Below are positions 8,431 through 16,574 of a DNA stretch of 64,000 nucleotides, one piece after another (the first letter of the stretch is position 1; each line of letters begins with the position of its first letter). Under the pieces are notes generated by a model. That model was not told where the DNA came from. It did not search any database and saw only the letters and a list, made by a program, of their open reading frames with translations. Origin of the DNA: Roseomonas sp. (lineage in GTDB: Bacteria > Pseudomonadota > Alphaproteobacteria > Acetobacterales > Acetobacteraceae). Position numbers and translations under genes: made by a program. The stretch covers positions 1 through 64,000 of the forward strand of contig JADCFQ010000025.1 of NCBI GenBank assembly GCA_020249435.1, given 5' to 3'.

Positions 8431-9707
8431 CCGCCATTGCCTGGTGCCTGACGGCCGGCTTCGGCGCCTTGGTCACGCTTGGTGTGCCCTTTGCGATTGC
8501 GATTGCGCTGGTCATTACCGCCGCGCTGATCGCCGCCGATATTGAACCCGCCTTTCTGGCGCAATCCATCATCAGCGGTTCGCAGCAATTCAGCCTGCTG
8601 GCTATTCCGCTGTTCATGCTGGCCGGCGAATTGATGTCGGCGGGCGGGCTTTCGCGCCGCCTGGTGGATTTCGCTTCCACACTGGGGCAGCATTTGCGCG
8701 GTGGGCTTGCGATGGTGACGGTGCTGGCGGCGCTGGTGTTTTCGGCAATTTCTGGGTCTGCCCCCGCCACCACGGCGGCGATTGGCGCCATCATGATCCC
8801 GGCCATGGTGCAGGCGGGTTATGACAAGGGCTTTGCCGCTTCCATCGCGGTATCGGCGGGCGTGCTAGGGCCGCTGATCCCTCCTTCCATTGCCTTTGTG
8901 ATTTGGGGCATTGTCGCCGAACAATCCATCGGGCGGCTGTTTCTGTCGGGCATTGTGCCCGGCCTGCTGATTGCGGCGGGCTTGCTGGTAATTTGCTGGG
9001 TGCATGCCAAGCGTGCCAATGTGCCGCGCCTGCCGCGCGCGAGTGCCGCTGACGCTGCGCGCGCCTTCGCCGATGGGCGCTGGGCGCTGGCATCACCTTT
9101 AGTGGTGCTGGGCGGCATTTATGGCGGCATTTTCACGCCAACCGAAGCGGCGGCGGTTTCCTGCCTTTACGCCATCATCATTGGGCTCTTTGTCGAACGC
9201 AAACTCAGCTTGCGCGCGCTACCTGGTATTTTCGTGCGGGCGATGCGCACCAGCGCCATTGTCTGCGGCATTATCGCCGTATCGGCAGGGTTCGGCATTC
9301 TGGTGGCACAGGAACAAATCGCCATCCGCTTCGCCACCTGGATGGCGCAGGCCATTGGCGAAAAATGGGCTGCACTCGCCACGCTGAACATCGCCTTCTT
9401 CCTGCTGGCCGCGGTGATGGATGAAATCGCCATCATGGTCATTCTGGGGCCGATGCTGATTGCGATTGCCAATCGCTTCGGCGTGGACCCGATCCATTTC
9501 GGCGCCATCATCGTGACCAATGTTTCCATCGGCATGGCTGCCCCACCCATCGGCTATTGCCTCTTCATCGGCATGGCGATCAGCGGCTTGTCATTGGCGC
9601 GGATCAGCCGCGCGATTTGGCCGCAAATCCTGTGGATGCTGGTGGTGCTTTTCCTGACCACCTATGTGCCGAGCTTTGCACTCATGTTCCAACCCGCCGG
9701 GCGCTGA
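8427..9707 (+). CDS. dctM: TRAP transporter large permease DctM
   Basis: This is the transport channel subunit of 426 residues with about 12 membrane helices. Family features are LLAIPLFMLAGELMSAGGLS, the GSAPATTAAIGAIMIPAM segment, the PLIPPSIAFVIWGI loop and the C-terminal NVSIGMAAPPIGYCLFIG. It belongs to the ion-transporter superfamily and uses a Na+ gradient to import carboxylates with DctP and DctQ. It is the last gene of the operon; 71 bp without an obvious terminator hairpin follow. Confidence 0.93.
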   Translation: MTAIAWCLTAGFGALVTLGVPFAIAIALVITAALIAADIEPAFLAQSIISGSQQFSLLAIPLFMLAGELMSAGGLSRRLVDFASTLGQHLRGGLAMVTVLAALVFSAISGSAPATTAAIGAIMIPAMVQAGYDKGFAASIAVSAGVLGPLIPPSIAFVIWGIVAEQSIGRLFLSGIVPGLLIAAGLLVICWVHAKRANVPRLPRASAADAARAFADGRWALASPLVVLGGIYGGIFTPTEAAAVSCLYAIIIGLFVERKLSLRALPGIFVRAMRTSAIVCGIIAVSAGFGILVAQEQIAIRFATWMAQAIGEKWAALATLNIAFFLLAAVMDEIAIMVILGPMLIAIANRFGVDPIHFGAIIVTNVSIGMAAPPIGYCLFIGMAISGLSLARISRAIWPQILWMLVVLFLTTYVPSFALMFQPAGR

Positions 9708-9778
9708 ACCGATGGCGCGGGGCTTGCCATCCGCGCCAGCCCCCGTAAAACCTGAGTCGAATTCACCTAGGATTTTTT

Positions 9779-10441
9779 ATGACTTCCCTGAGACCAAGTC
9801 TAAGGATCGCCCTGTTTGTGGCGGCTATGTTAAGCTTTGCCCCTGCATCCTTTGCCCAAACGACGCCTCCTTCGGGGATTTCCGTGGCTGATCGCGCGCG
9901 GGAATTGGCCGATGCGCGGCCCTGGGCCGGCATGATCTTCGCCGGGTCTTCCGTGACGGATGGCAAGCTGCGCGATATTGTCGTGGCACCTTGGACCGGT
10001 TCCTGGGGCGATGACACGTTGCTCGGCGGCGCCGCCAGCTATCGCCTCGCGCGCTTCTGGCGCTTCTTCATGCTGGATGCGGAATTGGGCGGCGCCTATC
10101 GCTTTGGCGATACGGAAGGCGGTGAATTCTGGGCCGCTGCCTTTCTCCGCTATGATGGATTTCCCTGGACCAACTACGTCTATACGACTTTCGGGCTTTC
10201 CATGGGGCCGAATTACGTCACACGCCTGCCGCAGGTGGAACGCGGCACGGATGCGCGGCCAGAGCCGAACCAATCGCATGTCCTGAATTTCTTCTCGCCA
10301 GAGCTTACCTTCGCCCTGCCCAGCCGGCCGGACCGCGAAATCGCGATCCGTTACATGCATCGCAGCGGCATCTTCGGCACCTTCAACGGCGTTTACGAAG
10401 GGGCCAATTCGCTGATTGTCGGATATCGCATGCGGTTTTGA
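9779..10441 (+). CDS. PagL-like outer-membrane beta-barrel (lipid A 3-O-deacylase family?)
   Basis: This is a secreted protein of 220 residues. A Sec signal (RIALFVAAMLSFAPASFAQ) is followed by a sequence rich in alternating aromatic strands and ending in a terminal Phe (YRMRF), as outer-membrane barrels do. Near the C-terminus it has IRYMHRSGIFG and, 13 residues after the His, a Glu in VYEGANS. PagL uses a His-x-Ser pair and a Glu with almost the same spacing, so this is probably an acyloxyacyl/PagL-type deacylase. Overall similarity is otherwise weak. It is monocistronic, and the tRNA follows at once. Confidence 0.6.
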   Translation: MTSLRPSLRIALFVAAMLSFAPASFAQTTPPSGISVADRARELADARPWAGMIFAGSSVTDGKLRDIVVAPWTGSWGDDTLLGGAASYRLARFWRFFMLDAELGGAYRFGDTEGGEFWAAAFLRYDGFPWTNYVYTTFGLSMGPNYVTRLPQVERGTDARPEPNQSHVLNFFSPELTFALPSRPDREIAIRYMHRSGIFGTFNGVYEGANSLIVGYRMRF

Positions 10442-10449
10442 GGGACGCG

Positions 10450-10525
10450 TGGTGGGCGCACGTGGGATCGAACCACGGACCTCCTGCGTGTCAAGCAGGC
10501 GCTCATACCACTGAGCTATGCGCCC
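10450..10525 (-). tRNA. tRNA-Val(GAC)
   Basis: The minus strand folds as a 76-nt tRNA. The acceptor stem GGGCGCA pairs with TGCGCCC, the D arm is AGCTCAGTGGTATGAGC, and the anticodon loop TTGACAC gives anticodon GAC. The T arm is CGTGG-TTCGATC-CCACG. The 3' CCA is encoded (10450-10452 on the plus strand). It lies in the gap between the barrel gene and the DsbA-like gene. Confidence 0.96.
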
Positions 10526-10572
10526 TCACCGACAAAGCTTTCCATAAACGCCCCGCCCTGGCGGCGCAAGCC

Positions 10573-11256
10573 TCAGCGGCCATCGCCCCCGCTGTAGTGA
10601 TATTGCTGAAGCGCCACATCCAGAAGCCTTTCCAGCACCTCTGGCTCCTGCGCCCCGGCGATGGCCTGTTGCCCGGCAATGATGAAGCAAGGCACACCAT
10701 TGATCCCAAGGCGATGGGCGCGGAGGTTTTCCGTATGCACTGCCTCAGCCTCCTCACTGGAACGCAGAAAGGCCAGCGCCGCATGGGGGTCCAGGCCGAT
10801 CCGCCCGGCCATGGTGGCAAGCCGGCCAGGGTCGCCAATATCCACGCCATCGGCGAAATAGGCATAGAACAGCGCTTCCACCATCATCTCGCCCAGGCCT
10901 TCGCGCACCGCATAGCGCACCAGCCGATGCGCATTGATGCTGGAAGGCACGCGCCCCATCAGGTCAAAGCGAAAGCTGATCCCTTCTGACCGACCAAGCT
11001 CCGTCAGCGCATTTTGCAGGCGCCGCGCGCGATCCTCACCGCCGAATTTGCGCGCGACGAATTCCGCGCGCGAGACACCACCTGGCGGAATATCCGGATT
11101 CAGCAAAAAAGGCCGCCAGACCAGTTCCGGGATGATATCCGGCCTAGCCCGCAAGGCACGGCGCAGCCGCCTGACGCCCAGATAGCACCAGGGGCAGATC
11201 AGGTCGAAGGCGACTTCAATATCCAGCCGCGGCTGGAGGGGTGCCAGAATATTCAC
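10573..11256 (-). CDS. DsbA-family oxidoreductase, FrnE-like
   Basis: This is a thioredoxin-fold protein of 227 residues with the active-site CPWC in FDLICPWCYLGVRRL (residues 21-24). The conserved cis-Pro lies in GVPCFIIAG in the C-terminal part. FrnE and 2-hydroxychromene-2-carboxylate isomerase relatives share this layout, and the CxxC favours the FrnE thiol-disulfide type. There is no signal peptide, so it is predicted to be cytoplasmic. It is a single gene that reads towards tRNA-Val. Confidence 0.86.
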   Translation of the reverse strand: MNILAPLQPRLDIEVAFDLICPWCYLGVRRLRRALRARPDIIPELVWRPFLLNPDIPPGGVSRAEFVARKFGGEDRARRLQNALTELGRSEGISFRFDLMGRVPSSINAHRLVRYAVREGLGEMMVEALFYAYFADGVDIGDPGRLATMAGRIGLDPHAALAFLRSSEEAEAVHTENLRAHRLGINGVPCFIIAGQQAIAGAQEPEVLERLLDVALQQYHYSGGDGR

Positions 11257-11296
11257 GCAACCAGCTTAGCGCAGCCGCGCGGCGCGGGCAGCCCCC

Positions 11297-12283
11297 TTAT
11301 TCGGCGATGAGATTGAGCCGGCGGATCAGCGGCGCCCAGCGTTCGCCATCGCGCTTGGCCCGCGTCGCGAAATCCTCGGCCGAGGCCGGTTCAGCCGGGT
11401 CAGCGCCCACACGCTTATAGGCGGCGCGCACTTTTTCATCTGCCAGCGCCTCCCGCAGCGCGGCATTGAGCCTGACGACGATCTCACGCGGGGTTTGGGA
11501 AGGCACGGCCAGGCCGAAATAGCTTGAACCCTCAAAGCCCGGAATGGTCTGGCCCATGGTGGGCACGCCCGGCCATTCGGGGCGCGGTTCAACGGTGGTG
11601 ACAGCCACGGGGCGCACGCTTTGCACCTGACGCAGCGGTTCGCCTTCCGGCAGGCCAAGGCAGCGCGCATGCACGCGCCCGGCGATCAGATCCGTCATGG
11701 CATTGGTGGTCTGGCGATAGGGCACATGCACCATATCCAGCCCGAGCCTTGCCCCCATATCTTCCATGATCAGATGGGTAATGGCGCCAACCCCCGCCGA
11801 GGCAAAGGTGAATTTGCCGGGATTGGCCTTGATCCAGGCGGTAACTTCATTGAAGTCTCGTCCGGGGATCGAATGATGCACAATCAGCAGGTTTGATGTG
11901 GTGCAGAACATGCCAACCGGCGTGAAATCACGCTGCGCATCATAGCCAACGGATTTATAAAGCAGCGCATTCAGCCCGCTATTCGTGCCCATGGTGGCGA
12001 CCAGCACGGTATAGCCATCACCCGGCGCGCGCGCGACCATTTCGGCAGCCAGATTGCCGGCGCCGCCGGGGCGATTATCGGATAGCACCGGCTGACCGAG
12101 CCGTTGTTGCAGAGCCTCAGCCGTGACGCGGGAAACGATATCCGTCTGCCCGCCGCCGCCAAAGGGAATCACCAGCCTGATGGGACGATCCGGATAGGTG
12201 CTGGCGCGTGCCAGGCTGGGCGCGGCAAGCCCCGCCAGACCGGCAAACAGTATTGGACGACGCGTAATGTTGTTTCCCGACAT
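11297..12283 (-). CDS. Bug/TctC-type tripartite tricarboxylate receptor protein (copy 1)
   Basis: This is a periplasmic solute receptor of 328 residues. The signal peptide (about residues 1-27) is followed by YPDRPIRLVIPFGGGGQTDIV, the typical first strand and ligand loop. The SDNRPGGAGNLAAEMVARAP and FTFASAGVGAITHL blocks also match. Family members bind small carboxylates for TctAB permeases, but no tctA or tctB is present in the window. It is one of five such receptors here. It is divergent from copy 2 at 12393, and the short space between them probably carries both promoters. Confidence 0.93.
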   Translation of the reverse strand: MSGNNITRRPILFAGLAGLAAPSLARASTYPDRPIRLVIPFGGGGQTDIVSRVTAEALQQRLGQPVLSDNRPGGAGNLAAEMVARAPGDGYTVLVATMGTNSGLNALLYKSVGYDAQRDFTPVGMFCTTSNLLIVHHSIPGRDFNEVTAWIKANPGKFTFASAGVGAITHLIMEDMGARLGLDMVHVPYRQTTNAMTDLIAGRVHARCLGLPEGEPLRQVQSVRPVAVTTVEPRPEWPGVPTMGQTIPGFEGSSYFGLAVPSQTPREIVVRLNAALREALADEKVRAAYKRVGADPAEPASAEDFATRAKRDGERWAPLIRRLNLIAE

Positions 12284-12392
12284 GGCTTCCTCCTTACTGG
12301 CGCGGCACTGATTGGCCGGCTATGTAGTGGGCGAAAGATCAGCATGAATTGCGCCAGCGTCAAAGCGCATGGCCGGGAAAGGAAGGAAGCGC

Positions 12393-13364
12393 ATGTTGCA
12401 CCGCCGTAGCCTTTTGGCCGCGCCCGCCTTGCTGGCAGCCACACCGCTGGCCGCGCAAGGCGTGTGGAATCCTCAGCGCCCGATTCGCATCCTGGTTGGT
12501 TTCGCCCCAGGTGGCGGGACGGATATCACCACGCGCACGCTGACGAACAAGCTGCAGGCGCTTTTGGGCCAGCCGATCATTGTGGAAAATCGCCCAGGTG
12601 CGGGCGGCAATCTGGCATCAGAAGCCACGGTAAATTCGCCATCCGATGGCTATACTCTGATGATGGGTACCATCGCATCCCTGGTGTTGAACCCCATCCT
12701 GGCGAAGCTGCCCTTTGATGTCATGACCGACCTGACGCCGATTTCGCGTTCCGTTGAGGTCACCAATATCCTGGTAGTGCCGATGGATCGCCCGTGGCGA
12801 AGCCTGCCGGAATTGATCGCCGCGGCGCGCGCCAAGCCGGATCAATTGACCTATGGATCATCAGGCGTTGGTAGCGCGGGGCATTTGGGCGGCGCCTTGC
12901 TGGATTCCATGGCCAAGATCAGCACGGTGCATGTGCCCTATCGCGGTGGCGGGCAATTGATCACTGATTTGATCTCGGGAAAGGTGGATTTCTCGGTGGC
13001 CACCGCTGCAACCGTGTTGCCGCAGATTGAAGCGGGCAAGCTGCGTGCTTTGGCCGTGCCGCTCCCGCAGCGCAGCCGGCTTTTGCCTGATACGCCAACC
13101 ATCGCGGAAGCAGGGCCTTTGCCAGGTTACGAGGTGGCAAATTGGTATGCGCTGATGGGCCCGCGCAATCTGCCGCGCCCAATTGTGACAAGGGTCAATG
13201 AAGCGCTGGTCGAATCGCTGCGTGACCCGGAAATTGTCGCGCATCTGGCGCGCCATGGCTTGGAAGCAGCCCCCAGCACGCCTGAGGAATTGGCCGGCTT
13301 CATGCGTGCCGAGACCGCGAAATGGACGCCCATTGTCAGGGCATCTGGTGCTTCCATCAACTGA
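12393..13364 (+). CDS. Bug/TctC-type receptor protein (copy 2)
   Basis: This is a periplasmic receptor of 323 residues. The ATG at 12393 is chosen because AAGGAAG lies just upstream and the product then starts with a proper signal peptide, LHRRSLLAAPALLAATPLAAQ. Typical blocks are RPIRILVGFAPGGGTDITTR, VENRPGAGGNLASEATV and TYGSSGVGSAGHLGGALL. It is divergent from copy 1 and only moderately similar to it, so this is not a recent duplication. No permease genes are adjacent. Confidence 0.92.
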   Translation: MLHRRSLLAAPALLAATPLAAQGVWNPQRPIRILVGFAPGGGTDITTRTLTNKLQALLGQPIIVENRPGAGGNLASEATVNSPSDGYTLMMGTIASLVLNPILAKLPFDVMTDLTPISRSVEVTNILVVPMDRPWRSLPELIAAARAKPDQLTYGSSGVGSAGHLGGALLDSMAKISTVHVPYRGGGQLITDLISGKVDFSVATAATVLPQIEAGKLRALAVPLPQRSRLLPDTPTIAEAGPLPGYEVANWYALMGPRNLPRPIVTRVNEALVESLRDPEIVAHLARHGLEAAPSTPEELAGFMRAETAKWTPIVRASGASIN

Positions 13365-13486
13365 TCAGGCTCTGGATTTCGCGCCAAATTCAGGGTTTTT
13401 GCGGCGCCAGGGCAGGGATTTGCGAATCATTCGGCTGACACTGTGAAATTTTCTTGTCAAGGACGCAAAAAAATAGGTTGCACCTG

Positions 13487-13515
13487 CTGACAAGCCGCGA
13501 ATCCTCGGCTATGCC
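13487..13515 (+). promoter_or_regulatory. Putative sigma-70 promoter of the HU gene
   Basis: CTGACA at 13487-13492 and TATGCC at 13510-13515 are separated by 17 bp and end 27 bp before the HU start codon. The preceding 60 bp are unusually AT-rich for this genome (AAAAAAATAG), as in upstream elements of strong promoters. The -10 box is only a partial match. Confidence 0.35.
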
Positions 13516-13542
13516 AAGCCATCCTTAAGGGAGAATCGAACC

Positions 13543-13851
13543 ATGTCGAAGAAATTTCTTACTGATGTGATCGCCAAGTCTGGCGACATGTCTGCCGTTG
13601 CGGCGGGCAAGCTTGCCGCCGATATCATTGACGCGATCAAGGCTGAAATCGTCAGCTCTGGCCGTTTCACCATTCCTGATTTCGGTGCTTTCGCCGTGCG
13701 CGAAACCCCGAAGCGTACCGGCTTGAACCCCAAGACCGGCGAAAAGGTGCAGATCAAGGCCGGTGCCACTGTCCGCTTCAAGGCGAGCCCGGCGCTGAAG
13801 GGCGCTGCTCTGGCCGGCGTGAAGAAGGGCAAGCGCAAGGCGAAGGCCTGA
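13543..13851 (+). CDS. hup: HU family DNA-binding protein
   Basis: This is a nucleoid-associated protein of 102 residues. It shows the HU fold from MSKKFLTDVIAKSG, the RFTIPDFGAFAVRETPKRTGLNPKTGEKVQI arm region (conserved Asn-Pro at the tip), and a Lys-rich tail ending GKRKAKA. HU homodimers bend and compact DNA. It has its own promoter region and is followed by a strong intrinsic terminator, so it is an independent, probably highly expressed unit. Confidence 0.95.
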   Translation: MSKKFLTDVIAKSGDMSAVAAGKLAADIIDAIKAEIVSSGRFTIPDFGAFAVRETPKRTGLNPKTGEKVQIKAGATVRFKASPALKGAALAGVKKGKRKAKA

Positions 13852-13867
13852 TTTTTCGCTTTCCTAT

Positions 13868-13903
13868 AAAGGCGGTGTTCCAATGGGACACCGCCTTTTT
13901 TTG
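13868..13903 (+). terminator. Strong intrinsic terminator after HU
   Basis: The arms AAAGGCGGTGT (13868-13878) and ACACCGCCTTT (13888-13898) pair perfectly, and inner TCC/GGG pairs extend the stem around an AAT loop. A run of T residues follows immediately. The arrangement is classic for rho-independent termination of the HU transcript. Confidence 0.92.
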
Positions 13904-13920
13904 TGCCGAATTTCTCGGCT

Positions 13921-14061
13921 TCAATCCTCAATTGCCCCGCCGCGCAGCCGCTTGACCGCGCCGCGGCGTGTTTTCGATTCAAGGCGCCGCGCTTTTGAAC
14001 CAGCGGTTGGTTTGGTGGCCTTGCGCGGTGGCGGTGGCGGCAGCGCTGCCTTGCGCAACAG
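13921..14061 (-). pseudogene. arfB: 3' fragment of the original arfB
   Basis: The minus strand encodes 46 residues, LLRKAALPPPPPRKATKPTA and onward to RGGAIED, followed by TGA at 13921-13923. An in-frame TAG stands immediately upstream at 14062-14064. The text matches the C-terminal tail of ArfB (poly-Pro then a Lys/Arg-rich ribosome-binding tail) and aligns to residues from about LIKEAA to the end of the intact copy at 16152. It has no start codon. The matching N-terminal fragment lies 2.5 kb away at 16571-16684 in the same orientation. Confidence 0.88.
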
Positions 14062-14221
14062 CTAAAACGCGCGCATTGACCTACCTCGATGCGCGGAATT
14101 GCGGATCACTGACAAGCAAGCGAGCGTAAACCCAAAGGCGGTCCGATCTTTCGATGAGAGATTCCGCTACCACCGGCGCTGCCGCAGAGAGTTCAACAGC
14201 AACTCGGCTTCATCACGAATA

Positions 14222-15646
14222 TCATGGAGACCGCCTCGACGTTTCATGAGGAATCACACCGCAGCACGCCGATGAAACGGTCGGCCTCAAAGCTGGTTCG
14301 ACAGCACTGCTGGGGCCACAGTTGCCGCCGGTGATCGCCGACACTGATACAGGGCGCTGCGTTGAGCATACGCCTGTTTCGGGCAGAACGAGTTCCACGC
14401 GCCGTGCGGCAGCAGTGTCACCGGAAAGGTGGGCAGCAATGCTGCGCACCTGCTCGTGACCTGTTGCCAACAAAAAGGTCGGCGCTCGGCCGTATGCCTT
14501 CATGCCCGCAACATAGAAGCCCGGCTCATCCGGATGCCGAAGCTCGGCCTCGCCATGCGGACGCACCGTCCCGCAGGAGTGGAGGTTGGGATCGATTAGG
14601 GGTGCCAGCGCGGGTGTCGTCTGCACGGCGGGATCAAGTGTAAGACGCACCTCCCCAAGCCATGACAGATCAGGTCGGAAGCCGGTAGCGACGATGATGC
14701 GGTCAGTCAGCACCGTATCGGCGTTGCCGCCTCGGTCGCCATGGACCAGTAGGCGGTCACCTTCGCGCTCGATCCGATCCACCAGAAAGGGCGCCAGCTC
14801 CTGTACCTGTTGGGACTCGATCAGCGCCTTGGCCTTCGCGCCAAGCGCACCGCGCGCCGCCAGACCGTCTGCTTCGCCACCGCCGAAGTTTATATCGGCC
14901 AACGGGCGGCGGAATGCCCACATGATGCGTGTGCCCGGCGCTTGCCTAGCTAAGGTAACGAGATCGAGAATTGCGTTCATCGCGGAATGGCCGCCGCCGA
15001 GCACGAGCGTCGTTGCGCCCGCATGGTTGCTTCTACTGATGCCAAGCACGTCGGGGATGCCATAGGCGATTCGGTCGGCATTTGCGGTCTCACCGGGCGC
15101 CGGAAGGCCATGCGCACCGGCCGGGTTGGGGCTGGCCCATGTGCCAGAGCAATCGATCACCGCGCGCGCCTCGACCACCTGAATGGTGCCGTCAGGCGCG
15201 GCTAGATGCAGCACGAAGGGGGCGGCATCCCGCCCGCGACTGGCGGCGCGCTGTCCTTCACGCAAGCGATCGTGGTGACGACGAGAGACGCCAATCACCT
15301 TCGCATTATAGCGGAGGCCAGCACCCGCCTTGGCGAGCGCCGCAGCCAATGGTGCGAGGTAGACGGCAAAAAGATCAGCGCCTGTGGGAAAGGCGTCCGC
15401 GTCAGGGGCTTTCCACATCTCGGCTTCAAGCAGCCTGCGGGCCGCAGCATCCACGTTGAACCGCCATGGCGAGAACATGCGCACATGGCGCCATTCGCGG
15501 ACGGCGCTGCCGGGTTCGGACCCGGCTTCAAAGACGCACGGGCGCAGACCGCGTTCAATGAGGTGAGCGGCGGCGGCGAGGCCGACTGGGCCACCCCCGA
15601 TGATGGCGACCGGCAAGGAGCGATCAAGGCAGACGGCATCTGGCAT
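14222..15646 (-). CDS. FAD/NAD(P)-binding flavoprotein of arsenic-type operons
   Basis: This is a flavin-dependent oxidoreductase or monooxygenase of 474 residues. It has an FAD-binding IIGGGPVGLAAAAHL near the N-terminus, a second nucleotide site LVLGGGHSAMNAILDL mid-protein and the VATGFRPDLSWL motif towards the C-terminus. The tail after VELVLPETGVCS holds scattered Cys (GGNCGPSS and SSACCG), which recalls the Cys-rich tail of related proteins next to arsR genes. The ATG at 15646 lies 2 bp after the arsR stop, so the two form an operon. A role in arsenic or thiol-reactive metalloid handling is inferred from context. Confidence 0.78.
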   Translation of the reverse strand: MPDAVCLDRSLPVAIIGGGPVGLAAAAHLIERGLRPCVFEAGSEPGSAVREWRHVRMFSPWRFNVDAAARRLLEAEMWKAPDADAFPTGADLFAVYLAPLAAALAKAGAGLRYNAKVIGVSRRHHDRLREGQRAASRGRDAAPFVLHLAAPDGTIQVVEARAVIDCSGTWASPNPAGAHGLPAPGETANADRIAYGIPDVLGISRSNHAGATTLVLGGGHSAMNAILDLVTLARQAPGTRIMWAFRRPLADINFGGGEADGLAARGALGAKAKALIESQQVQELAPFLVDRIEREGDRLLVHGDRGGNADTVLTDRIIVATGFRPDLSWLGEVRLTLDPAVQTTPALAPLIDPNLHSCGTVRPHGEAELRHPDEPGFYVAGMKAYGRAPTFLLATGHEQVRSIAAHLSGDTAAARRVELVLPETGVCSTQRPVSVSAITGGNCGPSSAVEPALRPTVSSACCGVIPHETSRRSP

Positions 15647-15648
15647 CG

Positions 15649-16020
15649 TCAATTCTCCGGCGATTCAGGAAGTGGGCAACAGGGTGCCGCTGCGGGCGGC
15701 AGTGCGGCGTCGAGCAGGGGCGCGCAGACCTCTGGGCGCCCCTTGCAACAGTCTTGGAGCAAGAAGGCGATCAACCGCCTTAGCCCAGCGTAGTCGGCGG
15801 CATAGATCACCGACCGGCCGTCACGCCGCGAGGTGACAAATCCCGCGCGGGCAAGGATGGCGAGGTTAGTGGACATCGTGTTCTGTGGCGTCCCGAAGTG
15901 ACGCGCAATGTCCCCGGCAGGGACACCTTCGGCCCCAGCCTCAATCAGGAGGCGCAGCACCGCGAGGCGGGTCTCCTGCGAGAGAGCGCTGAAGCCTTCG
16001 GCTGCATGTATTATATCCAT
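15649..16020 (-). CDS. arsR: ArsR-family transcriptional repressor
   Basis: This is a winged-helix repressor of 123 residues. The recognition helix is GTPQNTMSTNLAILARAGF and the wing is VTSRRDGRSVIYAA. A C-terminal LLQDCCKGRPEVC cluster resembles the Cys-Cys...Cys As(III) site of AfArsR-type repressors, and another Cys pair lies in APCCPLP. The start is set at MDIIHAAE (16020), because upstream sequence in this frame shows no family similarity and includes the promoter. It probably represses itself and the flavoprotein gene, with release by arsenite or a similar metalloid (family knowledge). Confidence 0.85.
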   Translation of the reverse strand: MDIIHAAEGFSALSQETRLAVLRLLIEAGAEGVPAGDIARHFGTPQNTMSTNLAILARAGFVTSRRDGRSVIYAADYAGLRRLIAFLLQDCCKGRPEVCAPLLDAALPPAAAPCCPLPESPEN

Positions 16021-16033
16021 AATTCTGGATATA
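16012..16033. promoter_or_regulatory. ArsR operator palindrome overlapping the arsR start codon
   Basis: TATATCCA (16012-16019) and TGGATATA (16026-16033) form a perfect 8-bp inverted repeat with a 6-bp spacer. The arsR ATG (16020-16018 on the minus strand) lies inside it, and the putative -10 box overlaps the right arm. This fits direct occlusion of RNA polymerase by bound ArsR. Confidence 0.7.
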
Positions 16034-16055
16034 TTGATGTAAATGGTTCTGTCAA
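16028..16055 (-). promoter_or_regulatory. arsR promoter (TTGACA / TATATC)
   Basis: On the minus strand a perfect TTGACA (16055-16050) is followed after 16 bp by TATATC (16033-16028). Transcription would start about 7 bp downstream, at or next to the A of the arsR ATG at 16020, so the mRNA would be leaderless or nearly so. No ribosome-binding site is visible upstream of that ATG. Confidence 0.6.
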
Positions 16056-16151
16056 GGGCTGGTTCAGCGCGCAGGATATGGCACGGAAGGCCGATGAAGT
16101 GAGGTTGCCGCACCGACCGTCGGGGATGGTGGTAGCTAATGTCGCTGTCGC

Positions 16152-16574
16152 TCAATCCATATCGGGTCGTCCGCGCCCACGCTTGATGGTTGATCGAAGC
16201 GCTTTGCCCTGAAGCCTACGAACCTTCGAGGCAAGAGTTGGTCGCGTTTTCTTGCGAGGCGGGGGCGGAGGGCGCGCTGCCTCCTTGATCAATTCGACCA
16301 GGCGGGCCAGCGCATCCTCCCGGTTCCGATGCTGTGTCCGGTGCTGCTGAGCGGTGATGAGGATCACGCCTTCCCGCGTTGCCCGGTGACCTGCCAAGCG
16401 AAAAAGGCGGGCTTTCACCGCATCGGGTAGGTTCGGACTGTTTGCGGCATCGAACCGCAGTTGAACGGCCGTCTCCACCTTCTGGATGTTCTGCCCGCCC
16501 GCGCCACTCGACCGAAGAAAATCCTCGTGGAGTTCCGCCTCGTCAATGCTGATCGACTCCGTAACGCGGATCAT
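16152..16574 (-). CDS. arfB: ArfB-type alternative ribosome rescue factor (intact, divergent copy)
   Basis: This is a peptidyl-tRNA hydrolase that frees ribosomes stalled on truncated mRNA (140 residues). It has the catalytic GAGGQNIQKVETAVQLRFD (GGQ near residue 26), the central AGHRATREGVILITAQQHRT block, and the PPPPPRKKTRPT linker with a basic C-terminal tail. The ATG at 16574 overlaps the TGA of the truncated N-terminal arfB reading frame as ATGA. It is therefore translationally coupled to the original arfB start and probably uses the original promoter. It is clearly divergent from the flanking fragments (roughly half to two thirds identical by eye). Confidence 0.92.
   Translation of the reverse strand: MIRVTESISIDEAELHEDFLRSSGAGGQNIQKVETAVQLRFDAANSPNLPDAVKARLFRLAGHRATREGVILITAQQHRTQHRNREDALARLVELIKEAARPPPPPRKKTRPTLASKVRRLQGKALRSTIKRGRGRPDMD

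Noticed and set aside
10450-10525. tRNA-Val as an integration site of a genomic island
   Set aside because: No duplicated tRNA 3' end, integrase or compositional change was found beside it.
14101-16573. GCGGATCA at 14101-14108 and 16566-16573 as terminal direct repeats of the arfB island
   Set aside because: The right copy is simply the start of the arfB coding sequence (codons ATG ATC CGC), and the same word occurs again at 16677; eight bases in such a GC-rich stretch may be chance.
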